Shown here: one piece after another, positions 27,094 through 38,400 of the stretch
Position numbering within the stretch: position 1 is the stretch's first letter
How the letters are laid out: each line of letters starts with the position of its first letter
DNA from: an uncultured Oscillibacter sp.
Lineage (GTDB): Bacteria > Bacillota > Clostridia > Oscillospirales > Oscillospiraceae
DNA length: 64,000 nt
Assembly: GCA_905200545.1 (NCBI GenBank)
Contig: CAJKKQ010000008.1
Coordinates: 59,614-123,613 of the forward strand
Direction of reading: 5' to 3'
Translations under genes and position numbers: made by a program
Notes under the pieces: generated by a model
Databases searched by the model: none
What the model was told of the DNA's origin: nothing
Seen by the model: the letters and a program-made list of their open reading frames with translations, nothing else

Positions 27094-29175
27094 TTAAGGT
27101 TCCTTTTCAAACCGCACCACGGCACTGGCATAGTCACCACTCAGATGCAGCGGCAATCCGTGATGCATGAGATAGCTTCCGCTCTTGGTAATTTCTCCCT
27201 TGGAGGTGTGCAGGGTATACAGCCCGTCCTCCTTCAGGCCCCGCAGCCGGACGGTGGTACCCCGGTGTCCCACCCGGCTCTGAGGCAGGAAGGCAAAGAG
27301 CACGCCCTGATCCTCCTTCAGGTACTCATAGAGGAAATATTGCTGGGCGGAGGGATTCTCCAACCGGTAGAACATCCCCTCTTGAATAATGGGCCGGATT
27401 TCCTTGTAGAGCCCGATCATTCTCTGGGAGAGTTCCATCTCCTCCGGCGTAAATTTCAGGATGTTGCAGCCCACACCCAGAGAGCCCATCATGGCGCTGT
27501 GGAACCGGAAGGTCAGGGGGATCACCCGCCCGGAGAGGAAGTTGGGGCAGTCGGTGACCCAGGCCCGCATGGCCTTGATGGGATAAACGCGGGAGTAGGC
27601 GTCCTGGATGTACAGCCGGTCATAAGCGTCGGTATTGTCGCTGGTCCAGAAATCATCGAAGATTCCCAGGATGCCGTAATCAATCCGTCCGCCCCCGGAG
27701 GCACAGGCCTCAAAGAGGACATCGGGGTGTTGCTTCTTCAGTTCGGTGACAATCTCATAAATGGTCTGGATGTGCTTATACCAAATATCCCGCTGAGGGC
27801 CGGTCTGGGATATGGGACGGTTGGCGTCCCACTTGATGTAGGCGATATCATACCGGGTCAGGAGGTTATCCAGCATATCGTAGATAAACGCCCGCACTTC
27901 CGGCTTGGTGACGTTGAGGACATACTGAACCCGGGAGGTATCGGTCTCCCTGGTCTCGTAGTGATAGATCCAGTCCGGATGCTGCTGGTAAAGCTGGGCC
28001 TTGGGATTGACCATCTCCGGCTCCACCCAAATGCCGAACAGCATTCCCTGTTCCTTCACGGCGTCGATGAGCTCTTCCAGCCCGTTGGGGAATTTCCCCT
28101 CGTTGACGTACCAGTCTCCCAGACCGTTCTGGATGCTGTGGCGCTCGCCGAACCAACCGTCATCCAGCACGAACAGCTCCGCGCCCATCTCCCCGGCCTT
28201 ACGTGCCAGATTGATCTGATCCCGGCTGTTGACATGGAACTCCGTGGCCTCCCAGGAGTTGTAGAGCACCGGCCGGAGGCCCTGACGCATGATGCGTTCC
28301 AGGGCGAAGCGGTGGAGGTTGTGGGACATGGTCTCAAAACCTCCGTCCGTATAGCCGCAGAGAATGGCAGGGGCGGTGAACGCCTCCCCCGGCCCCAGCT
28401 CCAACAGGCAGTCATGGGGATTGAGGCCCATCTGCACCAAGGTCTCGCCGTATGCGGTCTGCTCCACCACGCCGCTGAAGTTTCCGCTCAGCCGCAGGGC
28501 GCCGAAATACACCTCTCCGGCGGTCTCCGTGGCGTCCCGATCCAGAATGAAGTAGGGATTGTGGTTGTGGGAGGAGATGCCCCGCCGGTTTTCAATGACA
28601 ATCTTTCCATAGCTGACCTTCTGGACAAACCGCTGCTGCTCCGCCCCCCAGTGACCGTGGACATTGGAGAAGTTCAGATTCTCGTAGGGGATGTGGAACT
28701 GGGCGGAGTGGATCTGCTCGATCTGGACGGGATCCTCACTCTCGTTGCGGAGCACCACACTGCGCTCCATCAGGTCGTACTCGGGATAGATCCTGTAGCG
28801 GAGATCCAGGAAGAGGGCATAGTGTTCATCCCGCAGGTGAACAATCAACTCTTCCCTGCCGTCCGTCTCATCCACATCGTATCCGCAGTATTGATACGCC
28901 AACTCCCGCGTACCATCGGCAAAGGTGACTTTCAGGCAGTGCTCCTTGTACCGCAGGCCACCGTGGACGGGAAATTCCTCCGGCGTGATCTGGAAAACCG
29001 GATCGTTGGTGGAAACCTCCGTCAACTCCGGCATTTCCAGTTCGTCCGCAGAGGGGATCCGCCTTCCCCAATACAGGTGCCGTACCAGTCCCCGATCGTC
29101 AACGCCAAAGGCATAACTCGTAGATTTTGTACTCAAGAGAAAAATGGTATTTTTTGTGCTAACTGCAATACCCAA
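27094..29175 (-). CDS. Alpha-galactosidase, glycoside hydrolase family 36
   Basis: 693 residues, standard for the long GH36 class. The nucleophile is D450 in YIKWDANRP and the acid/base D513 in FWTSDNTDAYDR. Other family marks are LDDGWFG, WVEPEMVNP and EACASGGGRID. There is no signal peptide, so it should cleave alpha-1,6-galactose from melibiose or raffinose-type sugars in the cytoplasm. The start is TTG 29175 behind GGGGGAA; no ATG is available nearby. It is the first structural gene after the promoter at 29213-29241. Confidence 0.93.
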   Translation of the reverse strand: MGIAVSTKNTIFLLSTKSTSYAFGVDDRGLVRHLYWGRRIPSADELEMPELTEVSTNDPVFQITPEEFPVHGGLRYKEHCLKVTFADGTRELAYQYCGYDVDETDGREELIVHLRDEHYALFLDLRYRIYPEYDLMERSVVLRNESEDPVQIEQIHSAQFHIPYENLNFSNVHGHWGAEQQRFVQKVSYGKIVIENRRGISSHNHNPYFILDRDATETAGEVYFGALRLSGNFSGVVEQTAYGETLVQMGLNPHDCLLELGPGEAFTAPAILCGYTDGGFETMSHNLHRFALERIMRQGLRPVLYNSWEATEFHVNSRDQINLARKAGEMGAELFVLDDGWFGERHSIQNGLGDWYVNEGKFPNGLEELIDAVKEQGMLFGIWVEPEMVNPKAQLYQQHPDWIYHYETRETDTSRVQYVLNVTKPEVRAFIYDMLDNLLTRYDIAYIKWDANRPISQTGPQRDIWYKHIQTIYEIVTELKKQHPDVLFEACASGGGRIDYGILGIFDDFWTSDNTDAYDRLYIQDAYSRVYPIKAMRAWVTDCPNFLSGRVIPLTFRFHSAMMGSLGVGCNILKFTPEEMELSQRMIGLYKEIRPIIQEGMFYRLENPSAQQYFLYEYLKEDQGVLFAFLPQSRVGHRGTTVRLRGLKEDGLYTLHTSKGEITKSGSYLMHHGLPLHLSGDYASAVVRFEKEP

Positions 29176-29212
29176 AGCGCTTCCCCCTCTTTATTTTCTT
29201 ACTATAATAACA

Positions 29213-29298
29213 AGAATATCATTCCGTTACAGGCCCGTCAACGCCATTACTAAAAGTTTTATTTCGTTACGTTCATTTTAGTAAATTATTAACTAAAA
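29213..29298 (-). promoter_or_regulatory. Promoter and candidate LacI-type operators of the galactoside operon
   Basis: On the minus strand, TTGACG (29236-29241) and TATTCT (29213-29218) are spaced 17 bp. Upstream lies an inverted repeat TTTTAGT (29276-29282) / ACTAAAA (29292-29298), and TTACTAAAA at 29247-29255 is the same half-site again. The LacI-family gene next door is the likely binder. The operator assignment is inferred. Confidence 0.5.
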
Positions 29299-29318
29299 CA
29301 ATTACTCTTTTTTATGAA

Positions 29319-29347
29319 AAATGCAGAAGAGAACCTCTTCTGCATTT
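29319..29347 (-). terminator. Terminator of the LacI-family gene
   Basis: A perfect 13-bp stem (29319-29331 with 29335-29347) lies 10 bp after the regulator stop codon and is followed on the minus strand by a short T run. It separates the regulator from the structural operon. Confidence 0.7.
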
Positions 29348-29356
29348 CCCACATAT

Positions 29357-30424
<1,068 letters not shown>

Positions 30425-30544
30425 TCAGAAGGTAAAAAAGTAACCATCAATTTTTATAATTTTACCGCATTCCCCAAAATGACACAAGTAAAATCTAAAG
30501 CAGCTCCGCACGGGTCTGCCATGCAAACTGCCGGCAACCGGTTG

Positions 30545-30600
30545 AAACTGTTCCCCAAGTCCAGGACAAATTCAATTTTCCGCAGACGCAGCATACCTTC
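30545..30600 (+). repeat. Diverged intergenic repeat shared with 44456-44513
   Basis: The segment containing TTCCCCAAGTCCAGGACAAA then TTCAATT and GCAGCATACC matches CTCCCCAAGTCAAGGACAGA, TTCAATT and GCAGCATGCC at 44456-44513. Both lie next to integrase-element remnants (copies D and E), so it is probably a further part of that element. Confidence 0.55.
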
Positions 30601-30739
30601 GGGTGACTCCCCTGTGGCAATCTCACGATCATCCTCATGACGCGAAAGCTTTGCCAACTCCTGCTAGCAGCCGTCACCTGCGGCGTGTAGGGATTCTCTC
30701 CAAGGTGCTTGAGTTCCTTTGATTTGAATTTCTTTCTCA

Positions 30740-30998
30740 TGTCCGCTCTGACCCTCCACAACGGCGTGGGCATTAAGACCGTCTCCGCCATGTTGGCCAC
30801 TACGACGCCGGGTTCACCCGGCCGGCCTACGCTCACACCACAAGGCAGAAGCAGGACGAGGCAGCGCAGGTTATGGGAAACCTCATGGCACAGGTACGAT
30901 AAAGACAGGCGGAACGAAGCAGCGCACCAGACAGGGACTTCCCTGCCGGTGCGCTGCGTTTTCTGGCAATATGGGTCGCAGTGTGAGTCAGACCTCTA
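30740..30998 (+). pseudogene. Tyrosine integrase remnant (copy D) with hairpin and right end
   Basis: Only the integrase C-terminal coding region remains, with frameshifts. NGVGIKTVSAMLATTT corresponds to the region around the last catalytic His, then DAGFT-like and TRQKQDEAAQVMGNLMAQVR follow in alternate frames. The hairpin AGCGCACCAG / CCGGTGCGCT with TTTT (30920-30962) comes next, then AATATGGGTCGCAGTGTGAG and TCAGACCT, which run into the end of the converging kinase gene. No gene is seen in the rest of 30413-30987. Confidence 0.72.
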
Positions 30999-32784
30999 AA
31001 GCACTTTTTTCAGCCAATGGAAGCTGGATCTGAAAGCAGACACCGCCCTCCCGGTTTTCCACAGAGCAGTCTCCGCTGTGAGCCAGCACTGCCGCCCGAA
31101 CGATGGCAAGGCCCAGGCCCGTTCCGCCGCTATCGCGGTTATGGGACTTGTCCCCTCGATAGAAGGGCTCAAAGAGATGGGGCAGATCCTCTGCCGGGAC
31201 GGCGGGTCCGTCGTTATACACGCTGAGGTTGGCCTGTGACTCATGTCGTTCCAGCCGCACCTGGATCTGGCCTCCCTGTGTGCAGTGCCGCAGGGCATTG
31301 GAGGCCAGATTTTCGATGGCCTCTTTCAACCGTACCCTGTCCCCCTCTACCTGTATTTCCTCCAGCTCCATAGAAAGCGTGATATCTTTTTGTTCCAGCT
31401 GGAGGACCAGCGGCGCCCAGACTTCCCGGACCAGAGCGGACAGATCCACCGTCTCCCGGTTCAGCGTCGCGCCGGACTCCAGACGGCTCAACTCCAACAG
31501 CCGTCCCACCAGCTCCGCCATGCGGTCGGTCTCGTCCAGCACGATGTCCAGATAGTACTCCCGCTTCTCCGGAGCGATGTCTTCCCGCAGGGCCTCAGCG
31601 TGAGTTCGCAGGATGGCCAGGGGCGTTTTCAGCTCGTGAGCCGCCGCCCGAGTGAAGGCCCGTTCCCGCTCCAGCTGCCCGGCCAACTGTGCCTGGGCGT
31701 CGTTAAAGGCAGCGGCCAGGGTGTTGAGCTCTGTTACTGGCCCGTCCTCCCCACAGGAACCGTCCCGGACAGCTCGACTCAGCTCTTCCATCGGCTCGGT
31801 CACTTTCTTAGACAAATGGGCAGAGAGAATTAAAAGCACCATCGCCGCAAATATAAAAGCAGTCAGATACAGCGCCCATTGATCCTCTAAAACGTTCTTC
31901 ACAAGATCGCAGTAGGCTGAACACCAATACCCGAACCCCTCCTGATCCACTCCGGAGGACAAGCGCCCCCATTCCTTTAATACCGCCCGCCGTTCCCCAG
32001 CCCGATCGCGGTCAATGATGGCCTGTGCTTCCCGAAAACTGGCCAGCCGCCGTTCCATCTGAATGGGGCCGTTCTGTCCGTCGCCGGACCTGGATGGGAG
32101 GAGAACGCTCTTCACCTCCATCTGCACCAAATCCAGGGTGATATCCGCCGGTTCCTCGGCATCCGTCTCCAAAATCCGCTCCTGACTGCCGTCCGGGTGA
32201 ATGAGGTCCAGGGTCTGTACCTCCACTGCTCCGCCGGGACGTTCCACCCCGGTGATGCGAGCAAACGTGCCATCTCCAGTGCTGTTACTCTCATTTTCTT
32301 TCCCACGCGGGTAGATCGCATAGGCCCAGCCGCTGCGATGATTGATCATCCAGCGGGCAAAGTCCATTTGCCCCTCATCATCCAATCCCTGGTCGAAGTA
32401 GAGATACCACGCCTGGTCATTATCCGCCGCATATCCTTGCCCCCAGGTGATCTGGCTGCACACCGTAGCTTCTCCCAGTTTGACTGCCAGAGCAGTCCCG
32501 CCGTCCATATCCCGAATTCCATCCAATGTCAGGCTGCTGAGATGAGACATCAGGATATGGTCTGCTCGTTCTCCTAAGCCGTTGGCCCGGTTCTCTTGGT
32601 AGGCGGACAGCGCATCCATCCGCAGGCTGCTTGTGGTCCGCTGAAAAGAATTCCCTACTGCGTCCTCCAATTCGGCCATGCGGCTGTTATAGACCAGCAG
32701 TGCAAATCCCAGCCATAGCAGAACGGTTGTAACGATCAGAGCGCTTGCCAGATGCCATCGAAGCTTCCTGGGTCTGTTCTTCAT
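30988..32784 (-). CDS. Sensor histidine kinase with large extracytoplasmic sensor
   Basis: 598 residues from ATG 32784, which overlaps the response regulator stop by 4 bp. One helix near 13-35 and another near 290-312 flank an extracytoplasmic sensor of about 255 residues. HAMP-like (about 313-365) and HisKA (RAAAHELKTPLAILRTHAEA) regions follow, then the ATP-binding domain with NLASNALRHC, a divergent D box and GTGLGLAIVRA. It should autophosphorylate on the His of AAHELKTP and pass phosphate to the regulator. The signal is unknown. Confidence 0.88.
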   Translation of the reverse strand: MKNRPRKLRWHLASALIVTTVLLWLGFALLVYNSRMAELEDAVGNSFQRTTSSLRMDALSAYQENRANGLGERADHILMSHLSSLTLDGIRDMDGGTALAVKLGEATVCSQITWGQGYAADNDQAWYLYFDQGLDDEGQMDFARWMINHRSGWAYAIYPRGKENESNSTGDGTFARITGVERPGGAVEVQTLDLIHPDGSQERILETDAEEPADITLDLVQMEVKSVLLPSRSGDGQNGPIQMERRLASFREAQAIIDRDRAGERRAVLKEWGRLSSGVDQEGFGYWCSAYCDLVKNVLEDQWALYLTAFIFAAMVLLILSAHLSKKVTEPMEELSRAVRDGSCGEDGPVTELNTLAAAFNDAQAQLAGQLERERAFTRAAAHELKTPLAILRTHAEALREDIAPEKREYYLDIVLDETDRMAELVGRLLELSRLESGATLNRETVDLSALVREVWAPLVLQLEQKDITLSMELEEIQVEGDRVRLKEAIENLASNALRHCTQGGQIQVRLERHESQANLSVYNDGPAVPAEDLPHLFEPFYRGDKSHNRDSGGTGLGLAIVRAAVLAHSGDCSVENREGGVCFQIQLPLAEKSALEV

Positions 32785-33455
32785 TCCGCTCCCTCCTCCA
32801 ATCGATACCCAGCCTTGAACACGGTCTTGATCTGCCCGCCCGCCGGGCCCAGGGCGGCGCGGAGGCTGCGGATGCGCACGTCCACGGTCCGGTCGTCCCC
32901 CTCGAAGTCGATGCCCCACACCTTGTCCAGCAGCTGTGCCCGGGAGAGGACCTGCCCTCGGTTACGCAGGAGGCACACCAGTAGGTCATACTCTCTGGGG
33001 GAGAGCTTCACCGCCTGCCCCGCCGCCATACAGGTATGGCTGGCGGTGTCCACGGTAATTTGGCCACAGGTGAAGCATCCGGTTCCCTGTCTGCCCCGGC
33101 TGCGGCGGATCAGGGCCTGGGTCTTGGCCAGGAGTACCGCCAGGGAAAAGGGCTTTGTCACATAGTCGTCACAGCCCAAAGCATAGCCCCAGAGCATGTC
33201 CTCCTCATTGCCGAGCGCTGTGAGGAACAAAATGGGCACCTGGCTGTTCCGGCGCACCGCCGCACAGACCTGGAAGCCGTCTAGGTTGGGCATGAAGATA
33301 TCCAGCAAAATCGCGTCGTAGTCGTGGTCCCGCAGCAGGTCCAGAGCCTCTTCCCCGTCCCGTGCCAGGTCGCACGCCAGGCCGTGAGCAGAAAAGTAAT
33401 CCCGAACGATGTCGCGGATGCGCGCTTCGTCTTCCACGATCAGCACCGTTTCCAT
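32781..33455 (-). CDS. OmpR-family response regulator
   Basis: 224 residues from ATG 33455, preceded by GAGAGGGGGAA; an upstream in-frame extension to 33548 lacks a ribosome site. The receiver domain has EDE near residue 8, phospho-acceptor Asp in YDAILLDIFMPNLDGF and the lysine in VTKPFS. The winged helix ends FKAGYRLEEGAE. It is co-transcribed with the kinase (4-bp overlap). Its regulon is not visible; the pair stands alone between two integrase-element remnants. Confidence 0.9.
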   Translation of the reverse strand: METVLIVEDEARIRDIVRDYFSAHGLACDLARDGEEALDLLRDHDYDAILLDIFMPNLDGFQVCAAVRRNSQVPILFLTALGNEEDMLWGYALGCDDYVTKPFSLAVLLAKTQALIRRSRGRQGTGCFTCGQITVDTASHTCMAAGQAVKLSPREYDLLVCLLRNRGQVLSRAQLLDKVWGIDFEGDDRTVDVRIRSLRAALGPAGGQIKTVFKAGYRLEEGAE

Positions 33456-33519
33456 GGCAGTTCCCCCTCTCTTCACCATGAAGATACCACAGAGTTGTGT
33501 CGGAATTATGTTCAGTCCC

Positions 33520-33548
33520 ATTATAACCCGGAGGCAACAGCCGGGCAA
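33520..33548 (-). promoter_or_regulatory. Promoter of the two-component pair
   Basis: On the minus strand, TTGCCC (33543-33548) and a consensus TATAAT (33520-33525) are 17 bp apart, about 65 bp upstream of the regulator start. Confidence 0.55.
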
Positions 33549-33592
33549 TGGGAACCACCGGGAGGCATGTGCCTGACCCTAGGGGCAGAATC

Positions 33593-33725
33593 CTCAAAAT
33601 CCGCGCCACTGTAAAGAATATAGGGGTCTCCGGAGAATGAGAAAGATAGCGGAACGTTTTCGGCAGGTGCCCCCAGAGCCTGGGGCAAATCGGCTAATCG
33701 TTGCCGCCTGTGCAGACGCAAAAGG
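33593..33725 (+). repeat. Core repeat and short coding-like remnant before the LuxR-type gene
   Basis: CTCAAAATCCGCGCCACTGT then AAAGAATATAGG (33593-33624) matches the core at 38912. About 70 bp later LIVAACADAKG is readable (near 33693), equivalent to the PIVAAY segment at 39108 and AIIAACEGLY near 50666. This is a decayed copy of a second repeated unit, not part of the LuxR-type gene. Confidence 0.5.
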
Positions 33726-33801
33726 CCAGCCCCACGCCTTGCAACCATGCGCCATCGCGCATATAATGGAAACCGGAAATTTCCTTACAGGGGGCGAAAT
33801 C

Positions 33802-35004
33802 ATGGAATCTCTTACTGCGCGGCAGGCCGCGGAAAAATGGGGGCTCGCTCCTCGGACCGTGCAGCAGCTGTGCACCCAAGGGCGGATCCCCGGCGCGCAA
33901 AAGTTTGGAAAATCCTGGGCTATTCCCGCGAATGCAGCCAGGCCGGAAGACCTGCGGCGCAACAAACAGGAACCCGCAGCCCCGCCGCCGGATCTGGTCA
34001 TGCCGGACGCGCCCTTTACTATGATGCCCCTGATGAATACGCCCTTCCGGCCTGGGCAGTGCAGGGCCACCGTGGAGGCCATGGCGGAGGGCCCCCGAAA
34101 GGACATGGCCTGGGCCGAATACTATTATTTCAGCGCCCAGGCGGAGCAAGCAGCCCAGGCGGCAGAGCCTTATCTCATCAGTCCGGATCTGGGCCTGCGG
34201 CTGTCTGCCTGTTGGATCTATGGCTATGCCAATCTCACTACCGGCCAAATCCGGCAGGCCCGCCACGCCCTGGAGACGGTGCAGCGCACCCTGGCCGAGG
34301 GAGAGAACCTGTTCCCCAGCCTGCGGGCAGCGGTATCCTTTGTGGCCGCCGGAGCGGCGGTGCTGCTCCATCTGCCCCTGCCGGTGGGCCTGCCCTCCAC
34401 CCGGGATCTCCTTCCCCTGCTGTCCCCCGGCCTGCGGGCCTTTGCTTTGTATGTCCAGGCTCACTATCTCTATTTGCAGAAGGACTACGCCAAAAGCGTA
34501 GGCATGGTGGAGGCCGCCCTGGTCATGGGGGCGGAGGCATACCCCATTCCCGCCATCTACCTCCATCTGGCGGCGGTGATGGACTATATGCGCCTTCGGC
34601 AGCTGCCCCAGGCCCAGGCCCATCTGCTCTCCGCCTGGACGCTGGCCCGGCCCGACGACCTGATTGAGGGCTTTGGGGAACACCACGGCCTCATGGGCGG
34701 GATGCTGGAATCCACATTCAAGGTGAAGTGGCCGGAGGATCTGCGTCGGATTTTGGATGTGACCTACCGTTTCTCCTGGGGGTGGCGGCGGGTTCACAAC
34801 CCAGACACAGGGCACGAGGTGGCGGATAATCTGACCACCACCGAATTTTCCGTGGCCATGCTTACCGCTCAGGGATGGACGAGCCGAGAAATCGCCGCCC
34901 ACATGAATATTTCTCCCAACACGGTGAAACGGCACCTGGGGGAGATCAAGAAAAAACTGGGAATCTCCAACCGGAAGGAACTGAAACAATATATGCTTCC
35001 ATGA
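33802..35004 (+). CDS. Hybrid regulator: excisionase-type HTH plus LuxR HTH
   Basis: 400 residues from ATG 33802; the upstream in-frame stretch is repeat sequence and is excluded. Residues 1-45 form an excisionase/MerR-like HTH (LTARQAAEKWGLAPRTVQQL then GRIPGAQKFGKSWAIP). The middle is all-helical and TPR-like (about 85-320). The C-terminal 60 residues are a LuxR HTH (TSREIAAHMNISPNTVKRHL). Two DNA-binding domains flank a helical sensor, a layout found in gut Clostridia near surface genes. It may control the SLH protein downstream. Confidence 0.8.
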   Translation: MESLTARQAAEKWGLAPRTVQQLCTQGRIPGAQKFGKSWAIPANAARPEDLRRNKQEPAAPPPDLVMPDAPFTMMPLMNTPFRPGQCRATVEAMAEGPRKDMAWAEYYYFSAQAEQAAQAAEPYLISPDLGLRLSACWIYGYANLTTGQIRQARHALETVQRTLAEGENLFPSLRAAVSFVAAGAAVLLHLPLPVGLPSTRDLLPLLSPGLRAFALYVQAHYLYLQKDYAKSVGMVEAALVMGAEAYPIPAIYLHLAAVMDYMRLRQLPQAQAHLLSAWTLARPDDLIEGFGEHHGLMGGMLESTFKVKWPEDLRRILDVTYRFSWGWRRVHNPDTGHEVADNLTTTEFSVAMLTAQGWTSREIAAHMNISPNTVKRHLGEIKKKLGISNRKELKQYMLP

Positions 35005-35058
35005 CCTTGGTCACCGGCCTACTGTGCGCATACGCGCACAGTAAAAACGCGCATGAAA

Positions 35059-35105
35059 ACGGCAGGATATCCCTCTATAAGGGGATGTCCTGCCATTTTT
35101 GTTTT
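35059..35105 (+). terminator. Terminator of the LuxR-type gene
   Basis: GGCAGGA (35061-35067) pairs with TCCTGCC (35088-35094), with an inner ATCCC/GGGAT stem, followed by ATTTTTGTTTTT. Another hairpin with 9-bp arms (35021-35042) lies just before it. Confidence 0.82.
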
Positions 35106-35471
35106 TATAAAAAAGGCCATTTTTCTTTTGCTTTTTTAGCAACTCACGCAAATTATCCGTTTTTTCTTTTGATAGATCATAGGAAAATCATTGTCCCCCA
35201 ATCCGCTCTATCCGCCGTTTTCTTACCGATTAACCCGCTTCCAGGCTGTATTTTTCCAAAAAGATGGGCCATTTTAGGGGTCGAAAAGGAGAATGGTGGA
35301 AGCGGATTTTTTATGGTACAGTAACAAATAAAGGCAAAACGCATCACCTATCCTCGCAGAAAACAAAGACATTGGAAAACGCCACGGCACTTTCCGGTAT
35401 GGGGCCCCAACCGGATCGTCTCTGTCCATGAGAAACGCAAGGGCGGCCCCGCCGCCCGGAGGAGGGAATCT
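35106..35471. other. AT-rich leader of the SLH protein gene
   Basis: No gene is supported. The stretch is AT-rich from 35100 to 35340 and probably holds the promoter and regulator sites of the large surface protein, whose ribosome site GGAGGAGGGAA ends 7 bp before its ATG. I could not pick one promoter with confidence. Confidence 0.35.
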
Positions 35472-38400
35472 ATGAAGAAACGAGTTTTAAGTACCCTATG
35501 CGCTCTGGCCCTGTGCCTGACGCTGCTGCCGGTAACGGCGGGGGCGGCGGACCAGTGGGAACATAACAACCACTCCGACTGGATAGAGCTGACAAGAGAT
35601 AAACTGAATATATTAAATTACACACTCACATCTGGAAAATACTATCTATCGGGAAATGACTTTTCTTTCCTATCTTTGTCTCAGACAATTACGATTCCTG
35701 CTGGAACAACTGTTATTCTTTGCCTACATGCTGTAAATTGCGTTCCAACGGTAGGTGCAGCAATTAAGGTCGAAGCAAACGCTATACTGACCATCTGCGA
35801 TTGCTCGCCCAATGATAACGCATGCTTGGGCGGGTCTATAGGGAGCACCGGGCCTGCCATCGAAAATTACGGCACGCTGAATATCGTCAGTGGAAACATA
35901 GGCGGCATCGAGAGCATTACAGGTGACTACCTTGCTGTGGACAATAATGAAGGAGCAACGCTGAACCTGGGTGGATCGCCCGCTTTGTTTAAAATCACCT
36001 CCGCCGGAACCATTTCGGCAGCTTATGACGGTAGGCCATACACCGGCAGCTATTATAGTAGTTTCTCCTTCCCTCTTTCTATTGACTATACCGGAGATCC
36101 TGGAAACCCGGTTGTGACCTATGTAACTGAGAACAACTATAACCTTTTTCTAGATATAAATGGCAACTCCTTTTCCTATGACGCGGCCAGCGGCACCCTG
36201 ACCGCTGGGACACCTGTAACTTACAGCAGTTTGACGTTTGCGGGCTCTCCTGTGGGAGATGGGGTCTATTATCAAATCAACTACGGTGAAGTAGTAGACC
36301 CTGATTGGGAAACGAAATATTACGCGGTAGAGCTGACCAAAGGCGACAAGAATGACTATAATCTGTTCTGGGACGAGGAAAGCAAAACCTTGACCCTGCA
36401 AGACGCAAAGGTCATTTCCAGCGTATTCGGCTTTCAGAATTCTGCGGAAAGCCTGTTCTCTCTCGCCAGCGGGACGCTCACGGTCAATCTGATCGGGGAG
36501 AATGAGATCACCGTATACAGCCATTCGGATGGAATTAATCGGGACGCCTACGCTTTTGAAAGCCAGGACGGCGGCATCGTATTCCAAGGTGATGGATCGC
36601 TTGCGGTCACCATGCTCCCGGGCACTGAGCAAACCGGAGGTATTGACATTACCGGTATCATTGCTTTTGAAACGGTAGAGAACCGGGCGGACCTCACCAT
36701 CTCCGGGTCCCCCGGCAGTCTAACCTGGAGCGGCGATATGACCGGCGTTTCCTGTGATTCCTTCACCAACAGCGGAACCTTGGACATTGAGTTTTCAAAT
36801 CTTTCCAATGGCGTCGGCATCATTGTGGATGGCGGTACTTTCACCAACAGCGGCACCGTGGATATCCAATTTACCGAAACCGATGGCGTCGGCATCTTTT
36901 TGGGGCAGAACACAAGCAGGTTCCATAACAGCGGCAGCGTCACAGTGGATATTCCCGCCGCAGACAGCGCCCAGGGCATTCTGCGGCATGGCAGCCAAAC
37001 AGAAAACGGCTTTATCTGGACCAACGCAGCGAAAGGACAGATTATCATTTCCGTCAGCAACCACGGAGCAGCCACCGCCGCTTTTGGCGGCGGTGCCCTG
37101 GCAGGACTGGACCTGCGCTCCGGTGGACACATCGAATTGAACAACGACGGCTCTCTGAAAGTGACCGCAGAAAGCGAACGTCCGGCTCCATTGAGCATGG
37201 CCGACTGGCCCTATTGGTGGTATTTTGACACAGTGGGATTGCTACTTCTCGCCGACACCTGTACCCTGACCAATACAGGTACCATGGACCTTACCGCCCT
37301 GAACGGCTACACTGCAGGCATCTCTGTTTGTGCTGATGAGACAAGCATTTCCATAGCCAATAGCGGAACCATGGATATCACGACCACCACCCAAGGCGGA
37401 GAGAATATCCGCTCCGTCGGCATCTATGCCCAGCTGCCTTTCATTACAGATGGACAAGTCAAAGAGCTCCCATTTACGATGCAGGGAGACGCCATTCGCA
37501 TCAGCACCAGCGCAGCGGATGGATTTACCGTAGAAGACGATAAGCTCATGGGCATCTGCCTGGTGCAGACCTTTGAGGGTAATGTGCCCAGTGATTTGAA
37601 CAGCCTGCAGCAGATCAATGCGGAGGGCATGGCTCTGCCGGGCGAGCCGGTCGTGATCAAAGTAGATAACGATGGAACCGGCAAAACTGCATTTATTAAC
37701 ACGATCGGCACCGCGGCGGCAGATGGAACAATCATTCCCGTCACGGACATGACCGTGCTTCCGCTTATTACGGGCACCGTCAGCATTGGTGGCCGTGCTC
37801 TGGTAGGCAGCACCCTCACCGCACAAGTCTCCGACTTGCCGTCTGATGCGACCGTCAGCTATCAGTGGCAGGTAAGCGACAGCGCCGACGGGCCCTTTAC
37901 CAACCTTGCGGGACAAACCGACACGACCTTGCTTCTAACCAGCGATCATGCAGGAAAATACATTCGCCTGGTCGTCACACCGACAGATGGCATTTACGGC
38001 GGAACGCTGACTGCTCTCACCTATTCCCGGGTCTCGTACCCCGACTCCTCCGATCCCTCCTACTCCATCAAGCTGGACATCGGTGACCACGGCTCAGTCC
38101 ACTCCTCCCATCGCACGGCGGAGGCTGGGGAGACCGTTACCCTTACTGTTACCCCAGATGACGGCTATGTGCTGAAAGGCCTCACCGTCACTGACAGCCG
38201 GGGAAATGCGCTGGAGTTGGACCCCAAGGGCAGCAATCGCTACACTTTCAAGATGCCTGCCCGGGCCGTCACCGTCAAAGCGGAGTTTGTTCCAGGCAGC
38301 CTATCTGCATTTCCCTTCACCGATGTGGCAGAGAACTACTGGGCGTACGACGCGATTGCCTGGACTTACGAGAATGGCTGCATGAGCGGCACCACCGCCA

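Noticed and set aside
27145..29253. 702-codon plus-strand frame opposite the alpha-galactosidase gene
   Set aside because: It is the antisense of a GH36 gene with all active-site motifs. High GC makes long antisense frames likely.
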